Assembly: GCA_024636425.1 (NCBI GenBank)
Contig: JAGXHB010000129.1
Location: 1 to 6,913, forward strand
Length of the DNA: 6,913 nt
Direction: 5' to 3'
DNA from: Roseobacter sp.
Lineage (GTDB): Bacteria > Pseudomonadota > Alphaproteobacteria > Rhodobacterales > Rhodobacteraceae
Shown: positions 1 to 6,791 of the stretch, piece after piece
How the letters are laid out: every line of letters begins with the position of its first letter
Position numbering within the stretch: position 1 is the first letter of the stretch
Position numbers and translations under genes: made by a program
Notes under the pieces: model-generated
Database searches by the model: none
Told to the model about the DNA's origin: nothing
What the model saw: only the letters and a program-made list of their open reading frames with translations

Positions 1-157
1 GGCCGCGCCAGCTTTGCGTAGCGCCCCCGGCACCGTGCAACAGCAGCAAGGTTTTGCCCTTGCCTGCTTCTTGCACATGCCAGCGATGGGGCCTGTGCAG
101 CACAAAGCGCGAGTGGTCGGCCATGGGCCACCCTTTTGCATTCTCGGGCCAGCGCAT
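1..157 (-). CDS. bchO: BchO, alpha/beta-hydrolase-fold magnesium chelatase accessory protein (N-terminal part, runs off left edge)
   Basis: I translated this directly from the minus strand: an ATG at 157-155 opens a frame of 52 codons that stays open to the window edge. The peptide begins MRWPENAKGWPMADHS, and around residues 37-50 has LLLLHGAGGATQSW. A run of hydrophobic residues followed by HGAGG is the oxyanion-hole strand of alpha/beta hydrolases, and HGAGGAT-x-SW is the form I know from BchO proteins. The catalytic nucleophile elbow lies beyond the window, so its presence cannot be judged. The start codon overlaps the bchD stop by one base (TGATG), which suggests translation coupled to bchD. 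BchO is found next to bchI and bchD in purple bacteria and is annotated as an accessory protein of magnesium chelatase, but its reaction is not settled. The identification rests on the motif plus the gene order. Confidence 0.9.
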   Translation of the reverse strand, partial: MRWPENAKGWPMADHSRFVLHRPHRWHVQEAGKGKTLLLLHGAGGATQSWRG

Positions 158-1815
158 CAGATGTCCAATGCGGTGGTGACGGCAGTTGATATGGTTTTTG
201 CGCTTGCCATTGGCAAAGCAAGATAGGTTCCGCCCATCACTTTTGCCAGTTCACAAAGCTGGTTCTCCGGCCGCCGCCCCATGTCGATCACAATGGCGTC
301 CGCTCCGGAGACCCGCAGTTGCTGCGCCATTCTGGTCGCGTCGGCACCCGCCTGGTCACGCCCCGGCGTGCCATCAAGCGCGATATTTGCCCGGCCATCG
401 GTCAGTAGGGCAATGGTGGGCAGCATCCCTTTTTTCTTTGCCATGTCCGCCAGGGACAAAGCCTCTTTCAACCCAAGGGCCAAGGGCGTGGCACCACCTC
501 CAGGCAGACCTGCCAATTCGCGTTTGGTGCGGGCAAGGGACCGTGTCGGCGGCAAAAGCACTTCTGCGGTCTCACCCCGAAACGCCACAAGCGCCACATG
601 ATCGCGTCGCGCGTAGGCCGCGGCGAGCATCAATTCCACAGCGCCCTTCGCCTCGGCCAGACGGGTCAGCGCGGCGGAGCCCGAAGCATCGACGACAAAA
701 ACAAGCAGCCTGTCGGATTTCTCGTCATAGCGCCGCAGGTGAATGTCATTGGGATGAATGATCACACCTGCGCGATCCGGACGCGATTGCCGCCTGATGC
801 GCTGCCAAGGGGCGGCGGCGCGTAAGGTTGCGATCAGATCAAGCCGGGCTTGCCCCCCGAGCCGACCGGCCCGCGATGGCAAGGGGCGGCCCCGCCGGTT
901 GCCTGATTTTGTCGCACCGGACCCGTTGCCAGCACCGCTGCGCTGGTGCCGCGCTGCAAGCTTGTCCAGAAAGTCAGGCGGCAACAGGGCCTTTGCCGCC
1001 TCTATCAGCATGTCGTCAGGCAGGCGGTCGTTCTGATCGGAATTACCCTGATCGGCGTCGTCATCGCCAGTGTCGGGCGGGGGTGTATCAGGTTCGGTCT
1101 GATCCTCCTCCTCGGTTTGGGGAATCCGCGTTGCGCGTGGGATCAGGACCAGGGCTACCGCGATCTCGATATCGGTGCTGTCGACGCGGTCACGGCCTGA
1201 AAGTGCGGCGTTGATCTGGGCAGCGCGCATGGCAAAGCAACCGGCACGCACGGAGGTTACGCCGAACGCCTCGGCAATATGGGCAATTTGTTCGATGTCT
1301 TCAGGGCCAAGACGGGCAGGTGCTACTCTTGTCGCAGGAACAGGCTCTAATTGGGCCAAACCTCGGTAAGGCAGATCGTTCAGGTCAATATGAAACGCAA
1401 GCCTGTCGCTCAGCGTTGGCGGTGGAGCCTCGTCATCAATGCCTTCATCAAGCGCGACGATGGCAGTGGCGTCGGCGGTATCAAGCAAGCGGGCCAGACG
1501 AGCGGCCAATGCGGGTGTCGCGCGTTCAGCCATCCCAAGGATAAGCAGTCCTTCATCGGCAGCCAGCCCGCGTGAACGGACCAACGTGCCACTTGCCAGC
1601 GTCGCGTCAAAGTCTATCCCGCCGAAAAGCTGATCATCCTCGATCGCGGGATGCAACCGTCGGGTTGCCGGAGGCAGCAGTGACAGAAAGGCATCGCGCA
1701 CGGGCCCGGCGCGGGACCGCAGCAAGATTCCACCCAAGCCCTTTGGGTCTGCGGCGATCATCCGCAACGCCAGCCGGGCATGTGCCCAGACGGGGGTGGC
1801 GGCATCTTTCGTCAT
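157..1815 (-). CDS. bchD: Magnesium chelatase subunit D (BchD)
   Basis: A 552-residue protein, close to the usual BchD length. BchD forms a double-ring complex with BchI that drives Mg2+ insertion into protoporphyrin IX by BchH, the first committed step to bacteriochlorophyll, in the cytoplasm. Residues about 1-235 are an AAA+-like domain with no Walker A (no GxxGxGKS), as expected of this ATPase-inactive paralogue of BchI. Residues about 233-268 are an acidic, proline-rich linker, followed by a basic stretch near 300-345. Residues about 368-552 are a von Willebrand factor A domain with an intact metal-ion site: DASGS at 376-380, the threonine of GGGATPL near 443, and TDGRAN at 472-477. The ATG start overlaps the bchI stop by 4 bases (ATGA) and has no strong Shine-Dalgarno sequence, only a weak GGAAAA about 10 bases upstream, so it is probably translated by coupling to bchI. 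Confidence 0.97.
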   Translation of the reverse strand: MTKDAATPVWAHARLALRMIAADPKGLGGILLRSRAGPVRDAFLSLLPPATRRLHPAIEDDQLFGGIDFDATLASGTLVRSRGLAADEGLLILGMAERATPALAARLARLLDTADATAIVALDEGIDDEAPPPTLSDRLAFHIDLNDLPYRGLAQLEPVPATRVAPARLGPEDIEQIAHIAEAFGVTSVRAGCFAMRAAQINAALSGRDRVDSTDIEIAVALVLIPRATRIPQTEEEDQTEPDTPPPDTGDDDADQGNSDQNDRLPDDMLIEAAKALLPPDFLDKLAARHQRSGAGNGSGATKSGNRRGRPLPSRAGRLGGQARLDLIATLRAAAPWQRIRRQSRPDRAGVIIHPNDIHLRRYDEKSDRLLVFVVDASGSAALTRLAEAKGAVELMLAAAYARRDHVALVAFRGETAEVLLPPTRSLARTKRELAGLPGGGATPLALGLKEALSLADMAKKKGMLPTIALLTDGRANIALDGTPGRDQAGADATRMAQQLRVSGADAIVIDMGRRPENQLCELAKVMGGTYLALPMASAKTISTAVTTALDI

Positions 1816-2816
1816 GCGAGAATGTTTTCCACGATCCGCTCCACCCGGACGCCCGTTCCGGCATCGTCCAGCGGGTCGCGGCGCAGACGGTGTCGCAGCG
1901 CCAAAGGTGCGACCTTGCGGATATGTGTCCGCGTCAGAGCCGTATCATCGCGATACGCGGCATAGGCTCGGGCCGCTTTCAGCAACGCCAGTTCCCCCCG
2001 CAACCCGTCAGAACCAAGCGCGATGCAAAGCTCGGCCACATCGCGCAGAATCGCATCGCCCGTCGTCAGTTCCCTAAGTGTTTTACGCGCCTTGAGGATC
2101 TGGTCGCGGATCATGCCGTCTTCTGCGCGCCACCGTACCATGAACGCGGCATTATCGTTGTCGAATGCATCACGGCGTTTCAATACTTCGACCCGTTCAT
2201 CAACCGTGTCCGGCGATGAAACATCGACCGAAATACCGAAGCGATCCAGCAGTTGCGGGCGCAGCTCGCCTTCCTCGGGGTTGCCGGAACCCACGAGCAC
2301 GAAGCGCGCAGGATGGCGGATCGAGAGCCCCTCGCGTTCGACAACATTCTCGCCGGATTGGGCGACGTCCAGCAGCAGATCGACAATATGATCCTCGAGC
2401 AGGTTCACCTCGTCGATGTAAAGATACCCCCGGTTGGCGCGCGCCAGAAGGCCGGGCTGAAACGCCTTTTCCCCGCTGACCAATGCCTTCTCGATGTCCA
2501 GCGCGCCGGTCACGCGGTCTTCGCTTGCACCAAGGGGCAGGTCGATGACCGGGGTGGGAATATCATGCAGTTCATCACTCTCTAAACCGGCCCATTCGGG
2601 ACAATCCGCAGGCCTTGCCGCGTTGACGGGGCATCCTTTGACAGCAGTTATCGGTGGCAACAAAGCGGCCAGCGCACGAACAGCGGTTGATTTGCCGGTG
2701 CCACGATCCCCGAACACCAAAACGCCCCCGATGGAGGGGTCAACGGCAGTCAGAATCATCGCCAGTTTCATGTCGTCCTGACCGACGATTGCGGAAAAGG
2801 GGAAAGGCTGCTTCAT
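1812..2816 (-). CDS. bchI: Magnesium chelatase subunit I (BchI), AAA+ ATPase
   Basis: A 334-residue AAA+ ATPase starting MKQPFPFSAIVGQDDMK. It hydrolyses ATP to power magnesium insertion into protoporphyrin IX together with BchD and BchH. Visible motifs are Walker A GDRGTGKST (36-44), Walker B YLYIDE (131-136) followed by the VNLLEDH segment typical of chelatase I subunits, sensor-1 region GSGNPEEGELRPQLLDRF (176-193) with R192 the likely arginine finger, and a sensor-2 region GLRGELALLKAAR (261-273). The frame is open for 67 more codons upstream, but that part lies inside crtA and does not look like BchI. The start at 2816 is supported by an AGGAG five bases before it, by the family N-terminus (FPFSAIVGQ), and by the ATGA overlap with the crtA stop. 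Downstream it overlaps bchD in the same manner, consistent with the roughly matched production of two partner subunits. Confidence 0.98.
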   Translation of the reverse strand: MKQPFPFSAIVGQDDMKLAMILTAVDPSIGGVLVFGDRGTGKSTAVRALAALLPPITAVKGCPVNAARPADCPEWAGLESDELHDIPTPVIDLPLGASEDRVTGALDIEKALVSGEKAFQPGLLARANRGYLYIDEVNLLEDHIVDLLLDVAQSGENVVEREGLSIRHPARFVLVGSGNPEEGELRPQLLDRFGISVDVSSPDTVDERVEVLKRRDAFDNDNAAFMVRWRAEDGMIRDQILKARKTLRELTTGDAILRDVAELCIALGSDGLRGELALLKAARAYAAYRDDTALTRTHIRKVAPLALRHRLRRDPLDDAGTGVRVERIVENILA

Positions 2817-3517
2817 GTCAGCTCCTGTCGGGTAAGGGGCGAGACACCGTTCCAAGTGCCCCGATCTGAGAGGACGGCAAAGCGGGCATAAAGCTCTTCG
2901 CTGAACCAGTTTTCTGCACGCACGGCGCGAATCGCTTCTGCATGGTGGCCGGTGCGGGCGAACCCCGCCATCGTCTGCGCATCGGGCCAGATTGAAAACG
3001 TAACCTGATGCAGCCACGGGATTTCGCCCACGCCGATCTTGAACAGCACGTTTTCATCGCGACCGATCACACCCGATATGTTCGGCACGCGCTTCCAGAA
3101 CCGGGCAAGGATGCTTGGCCGGATGGTTGCTCGGGTCAGCGCGGCGAGTGCGCCGTTTGATCTTGTAGCAGTCTCTTTAAAGGGGGTTTTGCCGGACCAC
3201 GCCCCTTTGACGGAGGTTGGAGAAAGCAGGACTGTCCAGCTTTCTGCGGCGCGGGCCTGATAGCGCCTGAAGGGGGCCGCCGTTTCGGTCTGCCGGCTTG
3301 CGGTTTCGGCATCAGGCCATGTTGCCAACACCGCATAGACACCAAGGTTGGGAATGGGCGTAAAGCCCACGCCGCTGCCCGACCCGCAAAGTTTCCAGAA
3401 TCCGATGCCCTTGACCCGCGCCATCGCCGGACGGGCCAACCCCATCATGGCAAAGGCCCAGGCGCGCGCCCGGAACCCGTCAAAGCGGTAAAAACTAAGG
3501 GTGACGACTTGGTTCAC
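2813..3517 (-). CDS. crtA: Spheroidene monooxygenase (CrtA)
   Basis: A 234-residue protein read from a GTG start. CrtA adds oxygen at C-2 of spheroidene to give the 2-keto carotenoid spheroidenone (and okenone-type ketones in other bacteria); it depends on O2 and has been reported to be a haem protein. Family hallmarks are the N-terminus VTLSFYRFDGFRARAWAF, the GFWKLCGSGSG-x-GFTP block (39-54), and KIGVGEIPWLHQVTFSIWPD (160-179). The two halves appear related (TWPDAETA at 66-73, IWPDAQTM at 176-183). The GTG at 3517-3515 is chosen because the family sequence begins there: no ATG lies between it and the in-frame upstream stop, and the next in-frame ATG (near codon 24) would cut into the conserved region. 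The Shine-Dalgarno is weak. It is the first gene of the crtA-bchI-bchD-bchO block and is divergent from crtI. Confidence 0.95.
   Translation of the reverse strand: MNQVVTLSFYRFDGFRARAWAFAMMGLARPAMARVKGIGFWKLCGSGSGVGFTPIPNLGVYAVLATWPDAETASRQTETAAPFRRYQARAAESWTVLLSPTSVKGAWSGKTPFKETATRSNGALAALTRATIRPSILARFWKRVPNISGVIGRDENVLFKIGVGEIPWLHQVTFSIWPDAQTMAGFARTGHHAEAIRAVRAENWFSEELYARFAVLSDRGTWNGVSPLTRQELT
2822..2826 (-). promoter_or_regulatory. Shine-Dalgarno sequence of bchI
   Basis: The minus strand reads AGGAG here, five bases before the ATG at 2816, inside the last codons of crtA. It fixes the bchI start and argues against the longer in-frame upstream start. It is the clearest ribosome binding site in the minus-strand block, so bchI can probably initiate on its own as well as through coupling to crtA. 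Confidence 0.75.
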
Positions 3518-3616
3518 GCGGGGATCTTTCGGGGTTCGCAGAAATTTCAGACAGGTGCGTTATTGGTGGTTTTCCTATAAAAACAGGGCAATCGGGGCCA
3601 TTGCGTCATTAAATCC

Positions 3617-3644
3617 ATCATGAACAGCTTTGCCTGATTGTCAA
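3617..3644 (-). promoter_or_regulatory. Candidate sigma-70-type promoter for crtA-bchIDO
   Basis: On the minus strand a perfect -35 hexamer TTGACA (3644-3639) is followed, after 16 bases, by CATGAT (3622-3617), which matches 4 of 6 bases of TATAAT. A transcript from here would start near 3610 and carry a leader of roughly 95 bases before the crtA GTG. The -35 element is one half of the TGT-N12-ACA palindrome, so a repressor bound there would directly block RNA polymerase. This is a pattern match only; the start of transcription is not shown by the sequence. Confidence 0.4.
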
Positions 3645-3666
3645 CTTAAGTTGACACATGTAGTCT
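3638..3666 (+). promoter_or_regulatory. Possible crtI promoter giving a leaderless transcript (weak)
   Basis: TTGTCA (3638-3643, 5 of 6 matches to TTGACA) is followed after 17 bases by TAGTCT (3661-3666, only 3 of 6 matches to TATAAT). A start 7 bases beyond the -10 would fall on the A of the crtI ATG at 3673. No Shine-Dalgarno sequence is visible between 3657 and 3672, which would fit a leaderless mRNA. The -10 match is poor, and a promoter further upstream remains possible. Confidence 0.22.
3639..3656. promoter_or_regulatory. PpsR/CrtJ-type operator, perfect TGT-N12-ACA palindrome
   Basis: The 18 bases TGTCAACTTAAGTTGACA are identical to their reverse complement. TGT-N12-ACA is the established recognition pattern of PpsR (CrtJ in R. 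capsulatus), the aerobic repressor of bch, crt and puc genes in purple bacteria. The site lies in the 155-base spacer between divergent crtA and crtI, 122 bases from the crtA start and 16 bases from the crtI start. I saw no second perfect copy in the spacer. Each arm contains TTGACA reading outward on its own strand, so the operator coincides with -35-like elements in both directions. The rest of the spacer (3518-3638) shows no reading frame or clear hairpin. Confidence 0.85.
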
Positions 3667-3672
3667 TGAATA

Positions 3673-5235
3673 ATGATGACACACACCTCGCCCCCGACTT
3701 CTTCGCAAACGTCCCGCGCCATCGTGATCGGGGCCGGGCTGGGTGGCTTGGCAAGTGCGATGCGGCTTGGGGCCAAGGGCTATGCCGTGACGGTGCTGGA
3801 CCGGCTGGACCGGGTAGGGGGGCGGGGCAGTTCGATTTCCCAAGACGGTCACCGCTTTGATCTGGGCCCGACGATCATTACCGTGCCGCAGTTGTATGAA
3901 GCGCTATGGGAGGCGTGCGGGCGTGACTTTCGCAAGGATGTTGATCTGCGCCCCGTAGATCCGTTCTATGAAATCCGGTTTCAGGATGGCACTCGGTTCC
4001 GTGTGAACGGTGACACAGACCAGATGAAGGCTGAGGTTGGTAAAATCAATCCCGGCGATGTGAAAGGGTATGAGAAGTTCCTGCGCGGCAGCAAGGCGCG
4101 GTTCAAGGTTGGTTATGAAGGGTTGATGACAACCCCGATGCACCGGCTGTGGGAGACGGTGAAGGTGCTGCCGCAGTTTGCCCGGCTGCGCGCGGACCGG
4201 CCCATTCATGCCTTCGCGAAATCCTGCGTCAAGGACGAGCGTTTGCGCATGGCGCTGTCGTTCCATCCGCTGTTCATCGGCGGCGATCCGAACAACGTGA
4301 CCTCGATCTACGCGCTGGTCGGCTATCTGGAGAAAGAGTTCGGCGTTCATTATGCCATGGGCGGGGTGCAGGCGATTGCTGATGCCATGGCCGATGTGAT
4401 CCGTTCCCAAGGCGGTGAGATCAGGCATGGTGTCGAGGTTGACGAGATAACGGCCGCGCGGGGCGCTGTCACAGGCGTGCGCCTGATGGACGGCTCGCAG
4501 ATGGAGTGCCCGCTGGTCATCAGCAATGCGGATGCCGGGCATACCTACGACCGCTTGTTGCGCAATCAGCCCAAGCGGCGGTGGACCCCTGCAAAGCTGA
4601 AAAGCCGCCGCTGGTCGATGAGCCTCTATGTCTGGTATTTCGGGACCAAGGGTACCAAGGGTAAATGGGCAGACGTCGGGCATCATACGATTGTCAGTGG
4701 TCCGCGCTATGGCGCGTTGCTGCAAGACATCTTCATCAAAGGCAAACTTGCCGATGACATGAGCCTTTATGTTCACCGGCCATCGGTGACCGACCCCGGC
4801 GTTGCCCCCGATGGCGATGATACGTTCTATGTGCTGTCACCGGTACCGCATCTGGGGTGGAAGCACGCGGTTGACTGGCAGACCGAAGAACCGGTTTACC
4901 GCGCCAAGGTCGCCGCCGAGGTTGAAAAGCTTATCCCCGGTTTCCGCGACCACATAAGCACCGAGACGGTTTTCACGCCCGAGACCTTTCGCGACAGGTA
5001 TCTGTCACCTCACGGCTGTGGGTTTTCCATCGAACCGCGCATACTGCAAAGTGCGTGGTTCCGCCCGCATAATATCAGCGAAGAAGTGCGTGGCCTGTAT
5101 CTGGTCGGCGCTGGCACCCATCCCGGTGCTGGTGTTCCCGGTGTCGTTGGCAGCGCAGAGGTTGCTGTCGGGCTGATCCCCAAGGCACCCCATCCGGTTG
5201 CGGTGCGCGCTGATCTGAAGGTGGCTGCAGAATGA
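3673..5235 (+). CDS. crtI: Phytoene desaturase (CrtI)
   Basis: A 520-residue FAD-dependent, membrane-associated carotenoid desaturase. CrtI removes hydrogens stepwise from phytoene; in spheroidene-making bacteria it usually stops after three steps at neurosporene, which I infer here from the crtA/crtC context. The N-terminal dinucleotide-binding motif is AIVIGAGLGGLASAMRLGAKGY (GAGLGG at 20-25), followed by the acidic end of the second strand and VGGRGSS. The C-terminal bacterial phytoene-desaturase signature is GLYLVGAGTHPGAGVPGVVGSAEVA, from about residue 474. Length is normal for the family. Two ATG codons stand in tandem at the start (3673 and 3676) with no visible Shine-Dalgarno sequence, so the exact first codon and the mode of initiation are uncertain by one codon. 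The stop overlaps the crtB start by 4 bases (ATGA). Confidence 0.98.
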   Translation: MMTHTSPPTSSQTSRAIVIGAGLGGLASAMRLGAKGYAVTVLDRLDRVGGRGSSISQDGHRFDLGPTIITVPQLYEALWEACGRDFRKDVDLRPVDPFYEIRFQDGTRFRVNGDTDQMKAEVGKINPGDVKGYEKFLRGSKARFKVGYEGLMTTPMHRLWETVKVLPQFARLRADRPIHAFAKSCVKDERLRMALSFHPLFIGGDPNNVTSIYALVGYLEKEFGVHYAMGGVQAIADAMADVIRSQGGEIRHGVEVDEITAARGAVTGVRLMDGSQMECPLVISNADAGHTYDRLLRNQPKRRWTPAKLKSRRWSMSLYVWYFGTKGTKGKWADVGHHTIVSGPRYGALLQDIFIKGKLADDMSLYVHRPSVTDPGVAPDGDDTFYVLSPVPHLGWKHAVDWQTEEPVYRAKVAAEVEKLIPGFRDHISTETVFTPETFRDRYLSPHGCGFSIEPRILQSAWFRPHNISEEVRGLYLVGAGTHPGAGVPGVVGSAEVAVGLIPKAPHPVAVRADLKVAAE

Positions 5236-6284
5236 CATCCTTGATTGATCCCGCCGATTTGGCCCATTGCCGCGAGGTGATCCGGACCGGGTCGCTCTCG
5301 TTCCATTCGGCGTCAAAGCTGTTGCCGGGGGCGGTGCGTGATCCGGCGCTCGCGCTTTACGCGTTCTGCCGTCTGGCGGATGACGAAGTTGACGAAGGCG
5401 GCGATAAGACGGCTGCTGTTCTGTCTTTGGGCGACCGGCTGGAGCGTGTCTATGCCGGGCATCCGCGCAACGCGCCCGAAGATCGCGCTTTTGCCGCCAT
5501 CGTGGAACAGTTCGATATGCCGCGCGCCCTGCCCGAAGCTTTGCTGGAAGGTCTCGCTTGGGATGCGCAGGAACGACAGTACCAGACGCTGTCGGGCGTA
5601 TGCGATTATTCCGCCCGCGTCGCGGCTGCAGTGGGTGCCATGATGTGTGTGCTGATGGGAGTGCGTGACAAACATGCGCTGGCCCGTGCTTGCGATCTGG
5701 GCGTTGCGATGCAGCTTACGAATATCGCCCGCGATGTCGGTGAAGACGCCCGGATGGGGCGGATCTATCTGCCGCTGGATTGGCTGGAAGACGCCGGCCT
5801 GACCCAAGACGATCTGCTGGAAAGCCCGGAAGCGACGCCAGAGATACGGCAGATGGTAGCAAAGATGCTTTCGGCGGCACGGCGGCTGTATGTCCGGTCA
5901 GAATCAGGTGTTGCCAGCTTGCCCTTGCGTGCCCGCACCGGAATTTACGCGGCGCGGTTCATCTATGCCGGGATCGGACAAAGCTTGCGCCAGAACGCGT
6001 TCGATTCGGTCACGATGCGCGCGCGCACGTCTAAGGTGCAAAAGCTCGGCTGGATGGGTAAATCGGTTGGTCTGAGCGCAGCCTCAGTCTTCATGCCGCA
6101 ATCAGCAACTGTTTTTGCCCCGCCTCTGGAAGAGGTCGCGTTTTTGGTTCATGCTGCTTCTGAATCCTCGCGAGGGGGTGTTCAACGGGGCGAAGGGCGC
6201 ACCGGATCAGTATTGCAGACGCTGGCAGATCTCAAAGCTCGAGAGATGTTCGCGCGTCGGAACGGGTCCAGCGCTGCGTCCTGA
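5232..6284 (+). CDS. crtB: Phytoene synthase (CrtB)
   Basis: A 350-residue head-to-head prenyl synthase that condenses two geranylgeranyl diphosphates to 15-cis-phytoene through prephytoene diphosphate, the entry step of carotenoid synthesis. The two Mg2+-diphosphate binding motifs of the squalene/phytoene synthase family are present: DDEVD at 50-54, within FCRLADDEVDEG, and D168-x3-D172 within LTNIARDVGEDARMGRIYLP (162-181), the second family signature. The C-terminal tail after about residue 290 is low in recognisable motifs, which is usual. The ATG is joined to the crtI stop as ATGA and is preceded 7 bases upstream by AAGGTGG (5218-5224), a fair ribosome binding site. It is the second gene of crtI-crtB-tspO. 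Confidence 0.98.
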   Translation: MTSLIDPADLAHCREVIRTGSLSFHSASKLLPGAVRDPALALYAFCRLADDEVDEGGDKTAAVLSLGDRLERVYAGHPRNAPEDRAFAAIVEQFDMPRALPEALLEGLAWDAQERQYQTLSGVCDYSARVAAAVGAMMCVLMGVRDKHALARACDLGVAMQLTNIARDVGEDARMGRIYLPLDWLEDAGLTQDDLLESPEATPEIRQMVAKMLSAARRLYVRSESGVASLPLRARTGIYAARFIYAGIGQSLRQNAFDSVTMRARTSKVQKLGWMGKSVGLSAASVFMPQSATVFAPPLEEVAFLVHAASESSRGGVQRGEGRTGSVLQTLADLKAREMFARRNGSSAAS

Positions 6285-6305
6285 ACGGGCAAGGACCGGA
6301 CCACT

Positions 6306-6791
6306 ATGGATTATGTGTTATTCGCGATATTTTTGTTCGCCTGCTTTGGTGCCGGTGCGACCGGTGCCATGTTCCCCACGGGGAAGTGGTACGAGCGGCT
6401 GGAAAAGCCTAGCTGGACACCGCCGAACTGGATGTTCCCCGTTATGTGGACCAGCATCTATGTGCTGATCGCCTTTGCGGGCGCGCGTGTCGCCCCGCTT
6501 GACGGTAACCACTATGCAATGGGCTTCTGGGCGGCGCAGATTGCGTTCAACGCGCTTTGGACGCCGATCTTTTTCGGGCTGCGGCGTCTGAAAGGATCGC
6601 TGCCTGTGATGGCGTGTCTGTGGGTATCCGTGCTGGGCGCGACAGTGACCCATTTTCAGCTCGACTTCTGGGCCGGGGCCGCGTTTGTTCCCTATCTTGC
6701 CTGGGTGACGGTTGCCGCCTTCCTGAACTTGGCAGTGGCTCGACTGAATCCGCATGAAAAACCACTACGCCCCGCCGAGATCGAGGTTTAG
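6306..6791 (+). CDS. tspO: Tryptophan-rich sensory protein TspO (CrtK), TspO/MBR family
   Basis: A 161-residue hydrophobic protein with about five membrane segments (roughly 2-21, 44-62, 72-91, 99-117, 122-147), the fold of the TspO/peripheral benzodiazepine receptor family. It is rich in tryptophan, with the family block KPSWTPPNWMFPVMWTSIY (34-52) and FNALWTPIFFGLRR (81-94). TspO proteins bind porphyrins and sterol-like ligands; in R. sphaeroides TspO sits in the outer membrane and dampens expression of pigment genes in the presence of oxygen. No cleavable signal peptide is evident. It starts 21 bases after crtB, with AAGGA at 6291-6295 ten bases before the ATG, so it is probably in the same transcript. 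At its 3' end the TAG overlaps the convergent crtC stop, leaving no room for an intergenic terminator. Confidence 0.96.
   Translation: MDYVLFAIFLFACFGAGATGAMFPTGKWYERLEKPSWTPPNWMFPVMWTSIYVLIAFAGARVAPLDGNHYAMGFWAAQIAFNALWTPIFFGLRRLKGSLPVMACLWVSVLGATVTHFQLDFWAGAAFVPYLAWVTVAAFLNLAVARLNPHEKPLRPAEIEV

Noticed and set aside
1572..2219. A 215-codon plus-strand frame across the bchD/bchI junction
   Set aside because: Both minus-strand genes are certain here; the frame is arginine-rich with no motif, typical of a GC-rich shadow.
2817..3017. A 67-codon in-frame upstream extension of bchI
   Set aside because: It lies wholly inside crtA in another frame, is rich in Cys/Arg unlike BchI, and the AGGAG plus ATGA overlap at 2816 gives a better start.
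3576..3581. TATAAA as a -10 element for crtI
   Set aside because: No acceptable -35 element lies 16-18 bases upstream, so it is not supported as a promoter by sequence alone.
4645..4662. Direct 9-base repeat ACCAAGGGT x2 inside crtI
   Set aside because: It encodes Gly-Thr-Lys repeats (FGTKGTKGK), a segment I believe to be a normal part of CrtI proteins; it does not disturb the frame.
3904..4776. A 290-codon open frame antisense to crtI
   Set aside because: It lies entirely opposite crtI, whose motifs and codon pattern are clear. The translated product has no recognisable domain, and long antisense frames are common in GC-rich genes.
5242..5251. TTGATTGATC near the crtB start as an FnrL-type site
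   Set aside because: It lacks the TTGAT-N4-ATCAA spacing and lies within coding sequence.
5313..5807. A 164-codon open frame antisense to crtB
   Set aside because: It is a shadow of crtB with no family motif and no separate ribosome binding site that I could support.
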